A program made the position numbers and the translations under genes. This document shows, in pieces, positions 8,572-19,022 of a stretch of DNA of 43,094 bases. Below the pieces are notes generated by a model. The model was not told the origin of the DNA and ran no database searches. It saw nothing but the letters and a program-made list of their open reading frames with translations. How positions within the stretch are numbered: position 1 is the first letter of the stretch; each line of letters opens with the position of its first letter. The DNA is taken from contig BAXO01000047.1 in assembly GCA_001310555.1 (NCBI GenBank), positions 1 to 43,094 on the forward strand, in the 5' to 3' direction. The stretch comes from Bacillus sp. JCM 19058. GTDB lineage: Bacteria > Bacillota > Bacilli > Bacillales_H > Bacillaceae_D.

Positions 8572-9083
8572 GTGAATATTGAAGTAAAGCTGTTAAATAT
8601 AGAGCCACTAATTAGTGAGGTCAAGAAGGCCTTTGAGCAGCATGGGATCACGCGTGACGAAGAGTATTTCGAAAAGTGCTTTAAAGAAAATCAGGAGAAG
8701 AAACGATTTACGCTGCTCGCGTATGCCGATGGGAAGCTTGCGGGATGTGCTCATCTCATCATCGAGTCGGATTATCCATTTTATCAAAACAATAATATTC
8801 CTGAAGTGAATGACTTAAATGTTTTTCCATTGTACCGTAGGCAAGGGATTGCTAGTCTTATGCTGGATAAATTTGAGCAAATTTGCCTGGAAAATGGCTA
8901 TCTGACGATTGGAATTGGCGTCGGGCTTTATAAAGATTACGGAAAAGCGCAGCGACTCTATGTGAAAAAAGGCTATATCCTGATGGGAATGGCATTCACT
9001 ATGAGAATAAACAAGTTTCTCCTGGAACGCATGTATTTGTTGATGATGACTTGGTTTTATTTTTTACGAAGGACCTACGATAA
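8572..9083 (+). CDS. GNAT family N-acetyltransferase (frameshift near C-terminus)
   Basis: This is an acetyl-CoA-dependent acetyltransferase. The acetyl-CoA motif is LNVFPLYRRQGIASLMLDKF (Q/RxxGxG/A type). It is followed by the beta-strand region YLTIGIGVGLYKDYGKAQRLYVKKGY, as in many GNATs. The GTG at 8572 follows GGAGGCGG at good spacing and gives MNIEVKLLNIEPL; an earlier ATG at 8482 would add an unlikely tail. A base is lost near 8985-8990. After correction the protein ends IHYENKQVSPGTHVF ... FFTKDLR at 9083, a standard GNAT ending. Corrected length is about 170 residues. The substrate cannot be told. It sits between ydiL and the groE promoter. Confidence 0.82.
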
Positions 9084-9244
9084 AAGAGAGCAGGACGATT
9101 AAGAGATAGAGCCCAAGCAACAAAACGCGTAATGCTGATGAAACCACTTGTTAAACTCTATGAAAAAATCGGTAACAAAATTAGTGGAAAAACGACAAAA
9201 AAAAGTGTAGCAAAAAGCTTGCAAAACTGTCCTAATATGATTAT

Positions 9245-9284
9245 TATAATAATTGTGTTAGCACTCAAGAGGTGCGAGTGCTAA
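9245..9284 (+). promoter_or_regulatory. groESL promoter and CIRCE operator for HrcA
   Basis: The -10 box TATAAT lies at 9245-9250. It is followed by the CIRCE element TTAGCACTC-N9-GAGTGCTAA at 9258-9284, which has perfect 9-bp arms. HrcA binds CIRCE at the transcription start of class I heat-shock operons. CIRCE would also form a 5' stem in the mRNA. Confidence 0.96.
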
Positions 9285-9323
9285 TAAGACCATTACATAA
9301 AGTTTTGAAGGAGGGTGTTTTCC

Positions 9324-9609
9324 TTGTTAAAGCCATTAGGTGATCGTATTGTCATCGAACAAGTTGAATCTGAGGAAAAAAACAGCGAGCGGGATTGTTT
9401 TACCTGACTCTGCCCAAGAAAAGCCACAGGAAGGTAAAGTTATTTCTGTAGGGACTGGCCGTGTTACGGATAACGGTGAACGCATTGCGGCGGAAGTAAA
9501 AGAAGGCGATGCAATCATTTTCTCAAAATACGCTGGAACAGAAGTGAAGTACGATGGAAAAGAATACTTGATCCTTCGTGAAAGTGATATTCTAGCGATT
9601 ATCGACTGA
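9324..9609 (+). CDS. groES: Co-chaperonin GroES (frameshift)
   Basis: GroES is the 10-kDa lid of the GroEL chaperonin. It reads [20 protein letters not shown], the mobile loop [15 protein letters not shown], then [13 protein letters not shown] and the C-terminal strand [14 protein letters not shown]. The start is TTG at 9324, with GGAGGG at 9310-9315. An A7 run near 9377-9383 holds one A too many and breaks the frame early; A6 restores the family sequence exactly. The corrected length of 94 residues is normal. It is the first gene of the CIRCE-controlled groESL operon. Confidence 0.95.
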
Positions 9610-9661
9610 GAATACGTTTTGTAAAAGGTTATTCTAGGCGAATGTTACCTTAGATTTGTGA

Positions 9662-11369
<1,708 letters not shown>

Positions 11370-11567
11370 CAAGCCTTAAATTAGCTTGATACAGCAACAT
11401 TTTGCTCGACCCATCTTCTCTAATGACAGGATTTTAATCGAGTTAATTATTTCTGACGCTTTTCATGAGGTTGCTGAACTTATCAGCAGCCTCTTTCTTT
11501 CTGCTTTTTGTGACATGCAAATATACTTCTGTTGTGACCTTATCATCTTTGTGTCTGAGTCGCTCCA

Positions 11568-11575
11568 TAATTTCA
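11568..11575 (+). repeat. Left target-site duplication of the IS
   Basis: TAATTTCA at 11568-11575 is repeated exactly at 12991-12998, directly outside the two IS ends. Eight bases is the length expected for ISL3-family insertion. Confidence 0.92.
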
Positions 11576-11686
11576 GGCTCTATACTAAATGTGGTGGTGG
11601 GGGTTCATCCAAAAAGGGTTTAACAAGGGTGGAAAAAGAAGCAAAAAAAATGCACCTAAGCCCCTCTCTTTGATACTCTAAAGTTA

Positions 11687-12911
11687 GTGGACAAAAGAGA
11701 CAAGGAGAGGGACAAGGTGCAAGCACATTTTATCATAGAATGGTTGGAGATTAAAGATGCGCATGTGGAATTATGGGATTCAGGGGAAAGTGAGAACGGC
11801 TATTGGTTTGAGTTCCATACGAGGGTGAGAAGGCAAACGTGTGTGAAGTGTAAGCATCGGACTAAACGGGTGCATAGCTATCGGAGCCAAAACGTCCAGG
11901 GATCGCGGATGAATGGGAAAGCGGTCACGTTGGTGGTGAAAAAGCGAAGGTATCGGTGTGGGTCCTGTGGGCATACGTTTTATGAGCGGTTCTCGTTCGT
12001 GGATCGGTATCAACGTCATACGGTGTCGGTGGCCCAGAATGCCCTCATGCTTTGTTCGGAGATGTCGTTTACTCAAGCGGCACGGTGGAGTGGACTCCAT
12101 CCGAATCGACTCCTACGGATGTTTGATCAGCGGGAGATGCCCGTCCAAAAAGTGTTGCCACGAGCGATCGCGCTCGATGAATTTAAAGGTGATGCGGGTG
12201 ATCAGAAGTTCCAAACGATTCTCGTGGATGTGGAAAAACGCGAAATCATCGATGTGTTGCCGGAGCGACGAGTCGAAACGATCGAGACCTACTTTAGAGG
12301 CTGTGACACAAGCCATGTTCAAATCGTAGTGATGGATTTAGCTAAAGCGTTCAAAGAAGCGGTACGCCGGCAATTAGGGTCCCCTCTGATTATTGCGGAT
12401 CGCTTTCATTATATGCGTCAAGTGTATTGGGCGTTTGATCAAGTCAGGCGGGAGGTTCAGAATGAGCAATATAAATCTCAACGGATCCGTATGAAGCGGA
12501 ATAAGAAACTGTTATGGAAATCCCCGACGAAGCTTGATGAACAAGGGAAAGAGCGAGTAGAAGAACTATTGAAAGTATCCCCGCGACTACGAGAAGCGTA
12601 TGAATTAAAGAATGAATTGGACCGTTGGTTTAAAACAAGTACAAAAGAAAATGCGAAAGAGCGATTAGAGGCGTGGTTTCGCGGAGTGATGGAATCAGGG
12701 AATGAAGCCTTTAAAAAAAGTCGTTCGTACCTTCACCCGTTGGAAAACGGAGATCCTGCAGTCGTTTATGTATCCGTATAATAACGGCTACATTGAGGGT
12801 GTCAATAACACGACGAAGGTGATTAAACGGATGTCTTATGGCATCAAAAACTTTGAGCGATTACGAAAGAAAATCTTGTGGCGACAAATGGTTCGCTCAC
12901 GGCAAGGCTAG
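11687..12911 (+). CDS. ISL3-family transposase (frameshift near C-terminus)
   Basis: This is a DDE transposase. The N-terminal ISL3 zinc-ribbon has CVKCKHRTKRVHSY then YRCGSCGHTFYERF. A helix-turn-helix region follows (MSFTQAARWSGLHPNRLLRM). The catalytic region contains AIALDEFKG, VVMDLAKAF and the late Glu in NNGYIEGVNNTTKVIKRM. The frame breaks in an A7 run near 12714 (FKK then VVRTFTRWKTE). A6 restores a protein of about 400 residues. The true start could be GTG at 11687 or the better-spaced GTG at 11717, which follows GGAGAGGG. The last codons and stop lie within a 30-bp palindrome. Confidence 0.92.
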
Positions 12912-12924
12912 CCTTGCCGTGAGC
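12895..12924. terminator. 30-bp perfect palindrome over the transposase stop codon
   Basis: GCTCACGGCAAGGCT is followed directly by its exact reverse complement (12895-12924). The TAG stop at 12909-12911 lies at its centre. It can form a loop-less hairpin or a cruciform. It may end transposase transcription or block read-through from the flanks. There is no T-run. Confidence 0.6.
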
Positions 12925-12990
12925 GGGAACGAGTCTATTGAAGAGAGTGTGGATTGGAAAATTTTGCACCACCATAATTGACAGAGAGCC

Positions 12991-12998
12991 TAATTTCA
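12991..12998 (+). repeat. Right target-site duplication of the IS
   Basis: TAATTTCA is an exact copy of 11568-11575 and lies directly beyond the right inverted repeat. Confidence 0.92.
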
Positions 12999-13729
12999 TC
13001 AAGTGTGACTCTTGCTTCTGCAAGTAAAGATGTGTGAGTGTGCCTTAAACTATGTGGTGTTAATGAACCATCGAGTTTTCCTTTTTATAACAAACGCTTC
13101 ATTCGTCTTTCGACTGTCTTAATTAAAATTGGATAACCATAAGGAGGACGGTCAACCTTCCCGAAGATATATCCTTTGTTATAATAAGAACCTTCATCAC
13201 ATCTCAATATAAATTCATTTTGTATTTTTTTTAGTTGTTTTAGAGAGTCGCAAATAAACTCATCAATAATAATCGTTCTCTTTTTTTCCGTTTTTAGGTG
13301 GGTGCAGTGAATAGTCTTTAATCCGATTATTTGGATTATAGCATGTTTTGGTAATATTAAGCTTATGTTCATTAAAATTAACATCAGACCATTTTAAACA
13401 TACTAATTCGCCTGCTCTGATTCCAGTATATGCCAATATTTCAAAGCACCACTGATCAAGATCGAGACCTTTAACATTAGCCAGTGAGAGAAACCTGTTT
13501 AATTCATCTTTCTCTAAATATTTAGGTAACTCTATTTCACTTTCCAATTCTTCAACCGTTTTTACTCTTCTGAGGAAGAACGACATATTCGGTCGGGGGC
13601 GGAAAAGGAAGCGAAAAGCAACGGGGGAAGGTCGAAGAAGCAAAAAGAGCGTACAAATTAAAGGAATAGTATGGAAAATCCAACTACATCTTGTATAATA
13701 GGACATATAACCTATTGGGAGGGTGTCGG

Positions 13730-14493
13730 ATGGGATTATTTAGTTTGAGAGTGACTTGTGCGATATGTGACGAAGAAGTAGCTTTATTAAATCGGGTGGT
13801 TATCGCTAATAAAGAATTAGTATGTGCTAAATGTATGAAAGCATCAGGGTTTAATAAAGAAGGTGTATTTAGAATGACATCTACGCAAGTTAAATCAGCA
13901 ATTGAAAGAAAGACAGAAAGCAAAAAAGAGATAAGTAGTTTTAATCCTACTAAAAAAAGTAGGTACTTATGTAGAGTTTGATACAGACAATGAAAAGTGG
14001 TTAGTCTTATCAACTTTTCTTGGTAAGAGAGATAAATCTACAATTTATAAGTTTAATGATGTTATAGACTTTGAATTATTAGAAGATGGTGAGTCGATTG
14101 CAAGTGGTGGTCTTGGTAGGGCCTTGGTAGGTGGGGTTTTATTTGGTGGTGTTGGTGCTGTAGTCGGTGGAGTTACAGGGAAAAAGACGACCAAAGGTGT
14201 ATGTTCTAGCTTGAAAATAAAAGTGACTGTTGATGATGTTCATAATCCCACTGTCTATATTGACTTCCTTACAACAAAAACCAAGAAAAACGGGATTGTT
14301 TATAAACAACATATACAATATGCGGAAGAATGTATTTCCATGTTTCAATTAATTTGCGAAAAAAAGAAAATCCACAAAAAACACCACAAACACTAATACA
14401 GTGGATGAAATACGTAAATATAAAGAGTTATTAGACGAGGGTATTATTTCAGAAGAAGAATTTAGAGAGAAGAAAAATCAATTGTTATCATAA
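13730..14493 (+). CDS. DUF4428/SHOCT-domain protein (frameshifts)
   Basis: Four parts are seen in order. An N-terminal zinc-ribbon (CAICDEEVALL, then CAKCM) is of DUF4428 type. A beta-rich region contains VEFDTDNEKWLVLSTFLGKR. A glycine-rich hydrophobic stretch GGVLFGGVGAVVGGVTGKK follows. The C-terminal SHOCT motif is EIRKYKELLDEGIISEEEF, ending at 14493. The ATG at 13730 follows GGGAGGG. An A7 run near 13951 should be A6, and a second shift lies in A-rich DNA near 14360-14390. Such proteins are common on Firmicutes phages and mobile elements; their role is unknown. A terminator follows directly. Confidence 0.75.
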
Positions 14494-14510
14494 GCTTTAT
14501 TTATCCGTAG

Positions 14511-14534
14511 GTCACTCAAAGAGTGGCTTTTTTT
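14511..14534 (+). terminator. Terminator after the DUF4428/SHOCT gene
   Basis: GTCACTC (14511-14517), loop AAA, GAGTGGC (14521-14527), then seven T. Confidence 0.85.
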
Positions 14535-14558
14535 ATTGTCTTTTAAGGCAGTGGTTAG

Positions 14559-14676
14559 TTGAAATTAAAAGAAATTCGGTGCAAAAAAATGCAATAGATT
14601 AATAGGGAAAGTAAAGGGTACTGCTGAAATAAAGTGTCCTAGATGCGCAACGGTAAATATAGTAAAAGACCGTTAG
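14559..14676 (+). CDS. Com-like small zinc-finger protein of phage origin (frameshift)
   Basis: This is a short gene of about 38 codons. It starts at TTG 14559 (MKLKEIRCKKCNRLIG) and continues KVKGTAEIKCPRCATVNIV to the TAG at 14674-14676. The pattern CxxC, 16-18 residues, CPRC is that of Mu Com-like proteins, which bind zinc and in Mu activate translation of the mom gene. The A7 run at 14583-14589 must be A6 to join the two halves. The ribosome-binding site is weak. It lies just upstream of the tape-measure relic, as such genes often do in Bacillus prophages. No methylase gene is nearby. Confidence 0.7.
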
Positions 14677-14732
14677 AGAGCCTTCGAGCCCCTGTGCCAA
14701 TGATTTTGTGAGCATGGGGGTGGAGTCTGTAA

Positions 14733-16318
14733 ATGTCAGATGGAAGAGTTGTAATAGATGTAGTGCTTGAAGATGGCCAAGTCGCCAAGGGAGTCGCGAA
14801 CCTCGATAGAGAACTAGGAGGATTAGAGAAAAGCGGTGAAAGAGGCACTATAGGCATCGGTAAAATTGTTACGGCATTAGGGTTAGTGGCACTCGGAGCT
14901 AAAGCTATTGGGCTAGTGAGAGACTCTATACAAAGTGCATTTAGTCGGATAGACACAATGGAATCTTTTTGACCGTACAATGACCGCTATTACAGGTAGC
15001 AGTGAGACAGCTGCTGAGGCGTTAGATAGGACAAACGAGGCTGTAACCGGAACGGCATATGGTCTTGATGTGGCTGAGTCGGCTGTCCAGAACTTTGTCA
15101 CTCGTGGCGCAGATACAAACGATGCAACTCGTTACATTGAGTCATGGGGTGACGCAGTAGCGTTCTATGGTGATGGCACGAACGAACAGTTGACTAACGT
15201 ATCTGATGCGCTGGGTAAAATGCTATCAACGAACAAAGTCACGATGGATCAGGTATACCGTCTGTATGACGCTGGTATAGCAGCCCCTGAAAATGTACGC
15301 GGACGCAATGGGCATGAGTATGGAGGAAGTACAAGAGGGCTTCCGCAGTGGGGAAATATCAGCGGAAAATTTCGTTGATGTCGTGACCGATGCTTTAAAA
15401 GATGGGACAGATAACTTTGTTGCCTTTGAGGGAGCTGCAAGAGAAGCTGGGAATTCATGGGGTAATGTTTTCACAAACATGCGTGCAGCCGTAACCCATG
15501 GTGTTATTGGCGTTATCGAGTCGATTGATGAAATGCTTACTTCAAACGGACTACCGGATATGCGGACAACGGTCGCTGAATTCGGTTCGATGAAGATGTT
15601 TTGAAAAAATCGGTGATGCCATACCGCCTATAATTGAAAAAGCAAAGGAAATTTATGACACGCTTAAACCTTGGTTACCTTTAATAGGCTCAATCGCTGC
15701 TGGTATAACAACAGCAGTTGTAGCTTTTGCTGCTCTTAATTCTGCTATTAATGTTATCAAAAGCGTCGGAACTGCTATCAGTTTTATGGCCAATCCGTGG
15801 TTTTTAGTCGTTGCTGCTGTGGTGGCTGTTGCATTGCTCATCTATTATTATTGGGAGCCAATCAGCGAATTCTTTATAAATCTTTGGGAAAAGGTTAAAG
15901 AAGTTAGTCTTGGAGTATGGGAGTCTATAAAAGACGCATGGAACACAACGGTTCAGTTTTTTTAAAGATATATGGAGCGGGATTACAGGATTCTTTTCCG
16001 ACTTATGGGGCGATACTACGGGAATCTGCAACTTCTGCATGGGATTCTGTTAAGTCGGCGTGGGAATCAACTGTACAGTTCTTTACCGACCTATGGAATA
16101 ACATCGTAGAAACGGCGGTCAGAAAATGGGATATGGTAGTTGATGCTTGGAATCAGGCGGTTGACAAGATTTACTCTATCTTCGGCCCGATTATTGATTT
16201 TTATGTCGAAATTTGGAGTGATGTGAAGGACATTAGGAACACTCTTACATGGCTAAACAGACTAGTTCTAGGGGCTTTGATTTTACAGATTCTTAGTTTC
16301 GCGATTGAAAAGATATAA
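14733..16318 (+). pseudogene. Phage tail tape-measure protein, internally deleted and fused to an XhlA-like C-terminus
   Basis: The N-terminus (MSDGRVVIDVVLEDGQVAKG) and ITGSSETAAEALDRTNE are tape-measure-like. A hydrophobic segment (MANPWFLVVAAVVAVALLIY) and Trp-rich repeats (WESIKDAWNTTVQFF, WDSVKSAWESTVQFF) follow. The last 30 residues, KDIRNTLTWLNRLVLGALIL..., instead match the C-terminus of XhlA-type hemolysin/lysis proteins. The junction is near 16200-16230. An ordinary tape-measure protein is much longer, so the genes that lay between have been deleted. At least five frame breaks at T or A runs also occur (near 14967, 15280, 15597, 15957 and 16015). The ATG at 14733 follows GGGGGTGGAG. 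Confidence 0.72.
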
Positions 16319-16333
16319 AAGGAGAGGATTTAA

Positions 16334-16492
16334 ATGGAAATTTATGATGTTGTCATCGTCCCTTTGATTTTAGCGGTTGTACAAATGTTCAAGGGGTTAG
16401 GATTACCAAAAAAAATTAAGGAATTCCACTCTTACGAAGAAAGAACCTACAAATGTGTCCAGTTTAGTTTTATTAATAAGCGTCCAGGTTAA
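16334..16492 (+). CDS. Small phage membrane protein, holin-like (probably truncated)
   Basis: The 52-residue frame MEIYDVVIVPLILAVVQMFK has one membrane helix and then GLGLPKK. This is the start pattern of short phage holin-like proteins encoded right after XhlA. GGAGAGG precedes it, and it begins 15 bp after the tape-measure/XhlA fusion. After KK, in an A8 run, the sequence becomes hydrophilic and unlike a holin. The second helix has therefore been lost by frameshift or deletion. Confidence 0.5.
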   Translation: MEIYDVVIVPLILAVVQMFKGLGLPKKIKEFHSYEERTYKCVQFSFINKRPG

Positions 16493-16727
16493 AGTCAGGT
16501 ATGCCTCTCGTCTATGTTTATGAAGGATTATTGAAAAATTTAATACTGGTGGAATGATAGAATCGAACGGTTGTAGAAAAATCAGGTGTAAATAGTCCTG
16601 ATAGAAGTAATTTCATTTTACCTAATTTCGGAATTTATGGGCAATTAGGTAGAGTATAAAATTAATAAATTCCTCATTCAATAGTACTGATGATTGATAT
16701 ATAATTACTATTGAAGGGGGACTAAAG
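16493..16727 (+). other. Phage relic or unassigned DNA
   Basis: No complete gene is seen. A frame ending near 16660 reads SGVNSPDRSNFILPNFGIYG and may be the tail of a lost phage gene. A probable promoter region for the next gene lies near 16680-16715. Confidence 0.3.
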
Positions 16728-17576
16728 ATGTTTGAAGAATTTAAAAAGATATCCATTAATTTTAATAACCTGAGTGAGTTAACTTTAAAAAATGAACCTA
16801 TCTTCTTATCGGTAAAGATGGAGGACGTGCCTTTTGAATTTTTAATAAACCCAAAAGAAAATACAAATAAGGCAATAATTTTCGGATCAGGTGCATTTGA
16901 TTCTAGTAAATTGAAACCACCTGTCTTTAATAGACATAAGTGGAAAGATGATTTCGATGCAACGACAGTCTATTACAGTGATCCTACATTGTACTTAGGC
17001 AAACTTAACCTTGCTTGGGGGTACGGTAACAAGGATAGACATTTTTTTAAAGGATATAGCGTCTATACTAAAAATACTCCTTGAAAAAAATGTCTATCCA
17101 AAATGAAAATACCTTATTTATGGGCAGTTCGGGTGGAGGTTTTACCAGTTTTATGCTAGCTACATTATTGAAAGGGTCGAAAGTCTTTGTTAACAACCCA
17201 CAAACAAACATAACAAAATATTTTAAAAGTCCTGTAAAACAATTATATAACACTATTTATCCAACTGCAGGAGAGGGCTTCGAAAATTTTGAATCTGAGC
17301 GGGTTAATGTGGTTGAATTTTTTTAAAGTTAATAAACATGTACCAAAAATATACTATGCACAAAACTTATCTTCTAAACATGATATTGAAAACCATTTGA
17401 TGCCTTTCATTAAGGAGCTATCGCAACTAGACGGGAAGTCATTTAGTAATCGAATTACTATGCAATATTATTATGATAAAGAAAAAGGTCACAACCCTAT
17501 GAATAAGGAAGAAACAATACAAATTATGAATGAAATTTTATACCAAGATAAAATGAAAGAAACTATATCTAATTAA
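16728..17576 (+). CDS. Alpha/beta-hydrolase-like protein of unknown function (frameshifts)
   Basis: The ATG at 16728 follows GAAGGGGG. The N-terminal half is beta-rich (ISINFNNLSELTL, FGSGAFDSSKLKPPVFNRHKW). The central motif LFMGSSGGGFTSFMLATLL looks like a serine-hydrolase nucleophile elbow (GxSxGG). NNPQTNITKYF follows, then a C-terminal part with PKIYYAQNLSSKHDIENH. Similar elbows are known in hydrolase-fold proteins tied to cell-surface glycans; that link is inference here. Breaks near 17075-17090 (A7) and at 17320-17326 (T7) divide it into three frames. The corrected length is about 282 residues. It is AT-rich and may be part of the mobile block. Confidence 0.6.
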
Positions 17577-17597
17577 AACATCTCAAACGAGGTGTTT
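17577..17597 (+). terminator. Terminator after the hydrolase-like gene
   Basis: AACATCTC, loop AAAC, GAGGTGTT with one wobble pair, then TTTATT. Confidence 0.7.
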
Positions 17598-18039
17598 TTA
17601 TTGGAGGTGAGTAAGTGCAGGTAAGTAACCTGATAGGAGATGATTTTTCTTTGTTAGCTACTACTTACTAACGAAGGGAGATTAAACGGTAATCAATCTA
17701 TTTCAGCTTTTTTTGATGCGTGGAATGTCGGCCTTATTGGATTTAGAAAAAAAAGAGGAAACATTTGAGGAAGAGTTTAATACTAGAAGACTGTCAATTT
17801 ATTCTGTTGAAGAATAGTGATTTATTTTATATTATAAAATAAATTTCCAAAGAGTAATACAAGAAAAACTTGTTATTTAACATGGAGTGACAATTGTGAG
17901 CTCAGATTAGTTAGATTCTAATTAATAAAGAAACTGTCTCTACCAAGTACAGTCATGTTAGTTCCTCCATGAGAATAGCGGCCGCTGCTCTCTTGAAATT
18001 GAATTTATATAATACAATAGAAAGAGATGATACAGTGAA
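17598..18039 (+). other. Gap with one possible small or truncated gene
   Basis: A frame at 17716-17817 encodes 33 residues (MRGMSALLDLEKKEETFEEE...). It lacks a clear ribosome-binding site and is probably the tail of a longer gene whose frame is lost at the T7 run at 17708-17714. I do not recognise it. The rest is AT-rich; a GCGGCCGC at about 17978 stands out only by composition. Confidence 0.3.
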
Positions 18040-18636
18040 ATGAATAGTTGGAATAAAGTTTTCATTACGATTGTCATTGTGCTCGTTCTTTCAACTGCTT
18101 CATTTTCCTATTTATATTTTCAAATAAAACAGAAGAATGACAGGATTGAAGAACAAATGAAAGCTCATTACGCGAAGAGTCTTTATGAGCAAAGTAAACA
18201 ACTTTTATATTTAATCACTTACATCAATGAAGTTAATGAACCAGAATCGGTAACGTTAAACAGAAGGGTTAGTAGTGTGTTGCAACGAAGAATCGAAACG
18301 GATGCATACTATCAATTCATACGTAATTATCGTTACACGGAAGAAGAAAGGTTGATGCTTTCTTCGATTTATGAAACTAATTTTGAGCTTTCCGGGTTTC
18401 TTAGTCGCCTACCTGAGTATTATGAAACCCACGAACCTTTTGAACCTGCCTGTGATAAATCTAAAAATATTAGCTTTAGTACGGATGAGGAAGTGATGCA
18501 GGAGCTTTATAATTATGAGGAGCTGTACTCTTTTCAGCTAGATCATGACAATCTAGAGAATACGTCGTTAGCACATTATCATTCTCTTCTTGAAAGTTGG
18601 GACACTAATCACGAGCTTTTGTGTTCGAATCGATAA
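18040..18636 (+). CDS. Membrane-anchored protein of unknown function
   Basis: This is an intact 198-residue protein. It has one N-terminal membrane helix (KVFITIVIVLVLSTASFSYL) followed by a charged, mostly helical outside domain rich in Glu and Tyr (IKQKNDRIEEQMKAHYAKSL, YRYTEEERLMLSSIYE). The positive N-terminus is short, so this is either an N-in anchor or an uncleaved signal; no lipobox is seen. The ribosome-binding site is weak (AAAGAGATGA). I do not recognise the family. It stands alone between the prophage block and the sugar locus. Confidence 0.6.
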   Translation: MNSWNKVFITIVIVLVLSTASFSYLYFQIKQKNDRIEEQMKAHYAKSLYEQSKQLLYLITYINEVNEPESVTLNRRVSSVLQRRIETDAYYQFIRNYRYTEEERLMLSSIYETNFELSGFLSRLPEYYETHEPFEPACDKSKNISFSTDEEVMQELYNYEELYSFQLDHDNLENTSLAHYHSLLESWDTNHELLCSNR

Positions 18637-18762
18637 GCTTCTTTATTTTTTACAATCAAACGAATAAGTATATTTACGATTGATTCATCGATACCAATTT
18701 CATTTTGGAACGTTATGTTTGAGGAGGAACAAGTTCATATTTTTTAGGGTTTTATTACATTG

Positions 18763-18797
18763 AGAGTATCTTCATGAAGATACTCTACTTGCTTTTA
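18763..18797 (+). terminator. Hairpin, probable terminator
   Basis: AGAGTATCTTCATGAAGATACTCT (18763-18786) is a near-perfect palindrome followed by a moderately T-rich tail. It lies 127 bp after the hypothetical membrane gene. Confidence 0.5.
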
Positions 18798-18862
18798 AAT
18801 CAATGAGAGCATTTTGATACTGTTTTTCTAGTGGTGTTTTGAATTTTGATATAAGCAAAATA

Positions 18863-18908
18863 GGGAATAAAAAATACCCAGAATCATCAATGAGAGTAAT
18901 GATTCTGG
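18863..18908 (-). terminator. Terminator of the minus-strand sugar operon
   Basis: On the minus strand CCAGAATCAT (18908-18899), an 11-base loop and ATGATTCTGG (18887-18878) are followed by GTATTTTTTATT. It lies 115 bp past the SDR stop codon and is the only good terminator for the operon. Confidence 0.75.
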
Positions 18909-19022
18909 ATGGGGAGATAGTTAATGCATTGCAAAGCTAGCGGATTCCTTCTAGGGGCTGTCAGTACTTTTGAGTTTTATTGCTGAATCCACTCACCCGA
19001 TCTTAAATTAAACTTAGAAAGT

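Larger units (their letters stand above)
11576..12990 (+). mobile_element. Complete ISL3-family insertion sequence, 1415 bp
   Basis: The terminal inverted repeats start GGCTCT at the left (11576) and end AGAGCC at the right (12990). Their inner parts share GTGGTGGTG / CACCACC. One transposase gene fills the element. It is flanked by the 8-bp duplication TAATTTCA and lies inside the integrase relic. The perfect duplication suggests a recent insertion that has not rearranged. Confidence 0.93.
11443..13600 (-). pseudogene. Phage-type tyrosine recombinase (integrase), truncated and split by an ISL3 element
   Basis: Reading on the minus strand, about 13600 to 12991 encodes KTVEELESEIELPKYLEKDE, then AYTGIRAGELVCLKWSDVNF with the first catalytic Arg, and LTPHSLRHTHTSLLAEA with the HxxR box. 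After the insertion, 11567 to 11443 encodes MERLRHKDDKVTTEVYLHVT, holding the last His/Trp-position box and the Tyr nucleophile, and ends at 11443. Excising the IS plus one 8-bp repeat rejoins VTLDEI-MERLRHK in frame. The gene also lacks its N-terminal arm-binding and most core-binding domain, has an in-frame TAA near 13085, and has a frame break at a T run near 13280. It is a dead prophage integrase. Confidence 0.88.

Noticed and set aside
11467..11500. GAGGTTGCTGA...TCAGCAGCCTC hairpin as the groEL terminator
   Set aside because: The arms are explained by coding of the integrase C-terminus on the other strand (KEAADKFSNL). It could serve both, but I cannot claim it as a terminator of groEL.
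13085..13384. Separate small gene on the minus strand
   Set aside because: It is the middle part of the integrase relic in a shifted frame.
17978..17985. NotI site GCGGCCGC as a cloning or vector junction
   Set aside because: Only the 8 bases stand out. No vector-like sequence is recognisable on either side.
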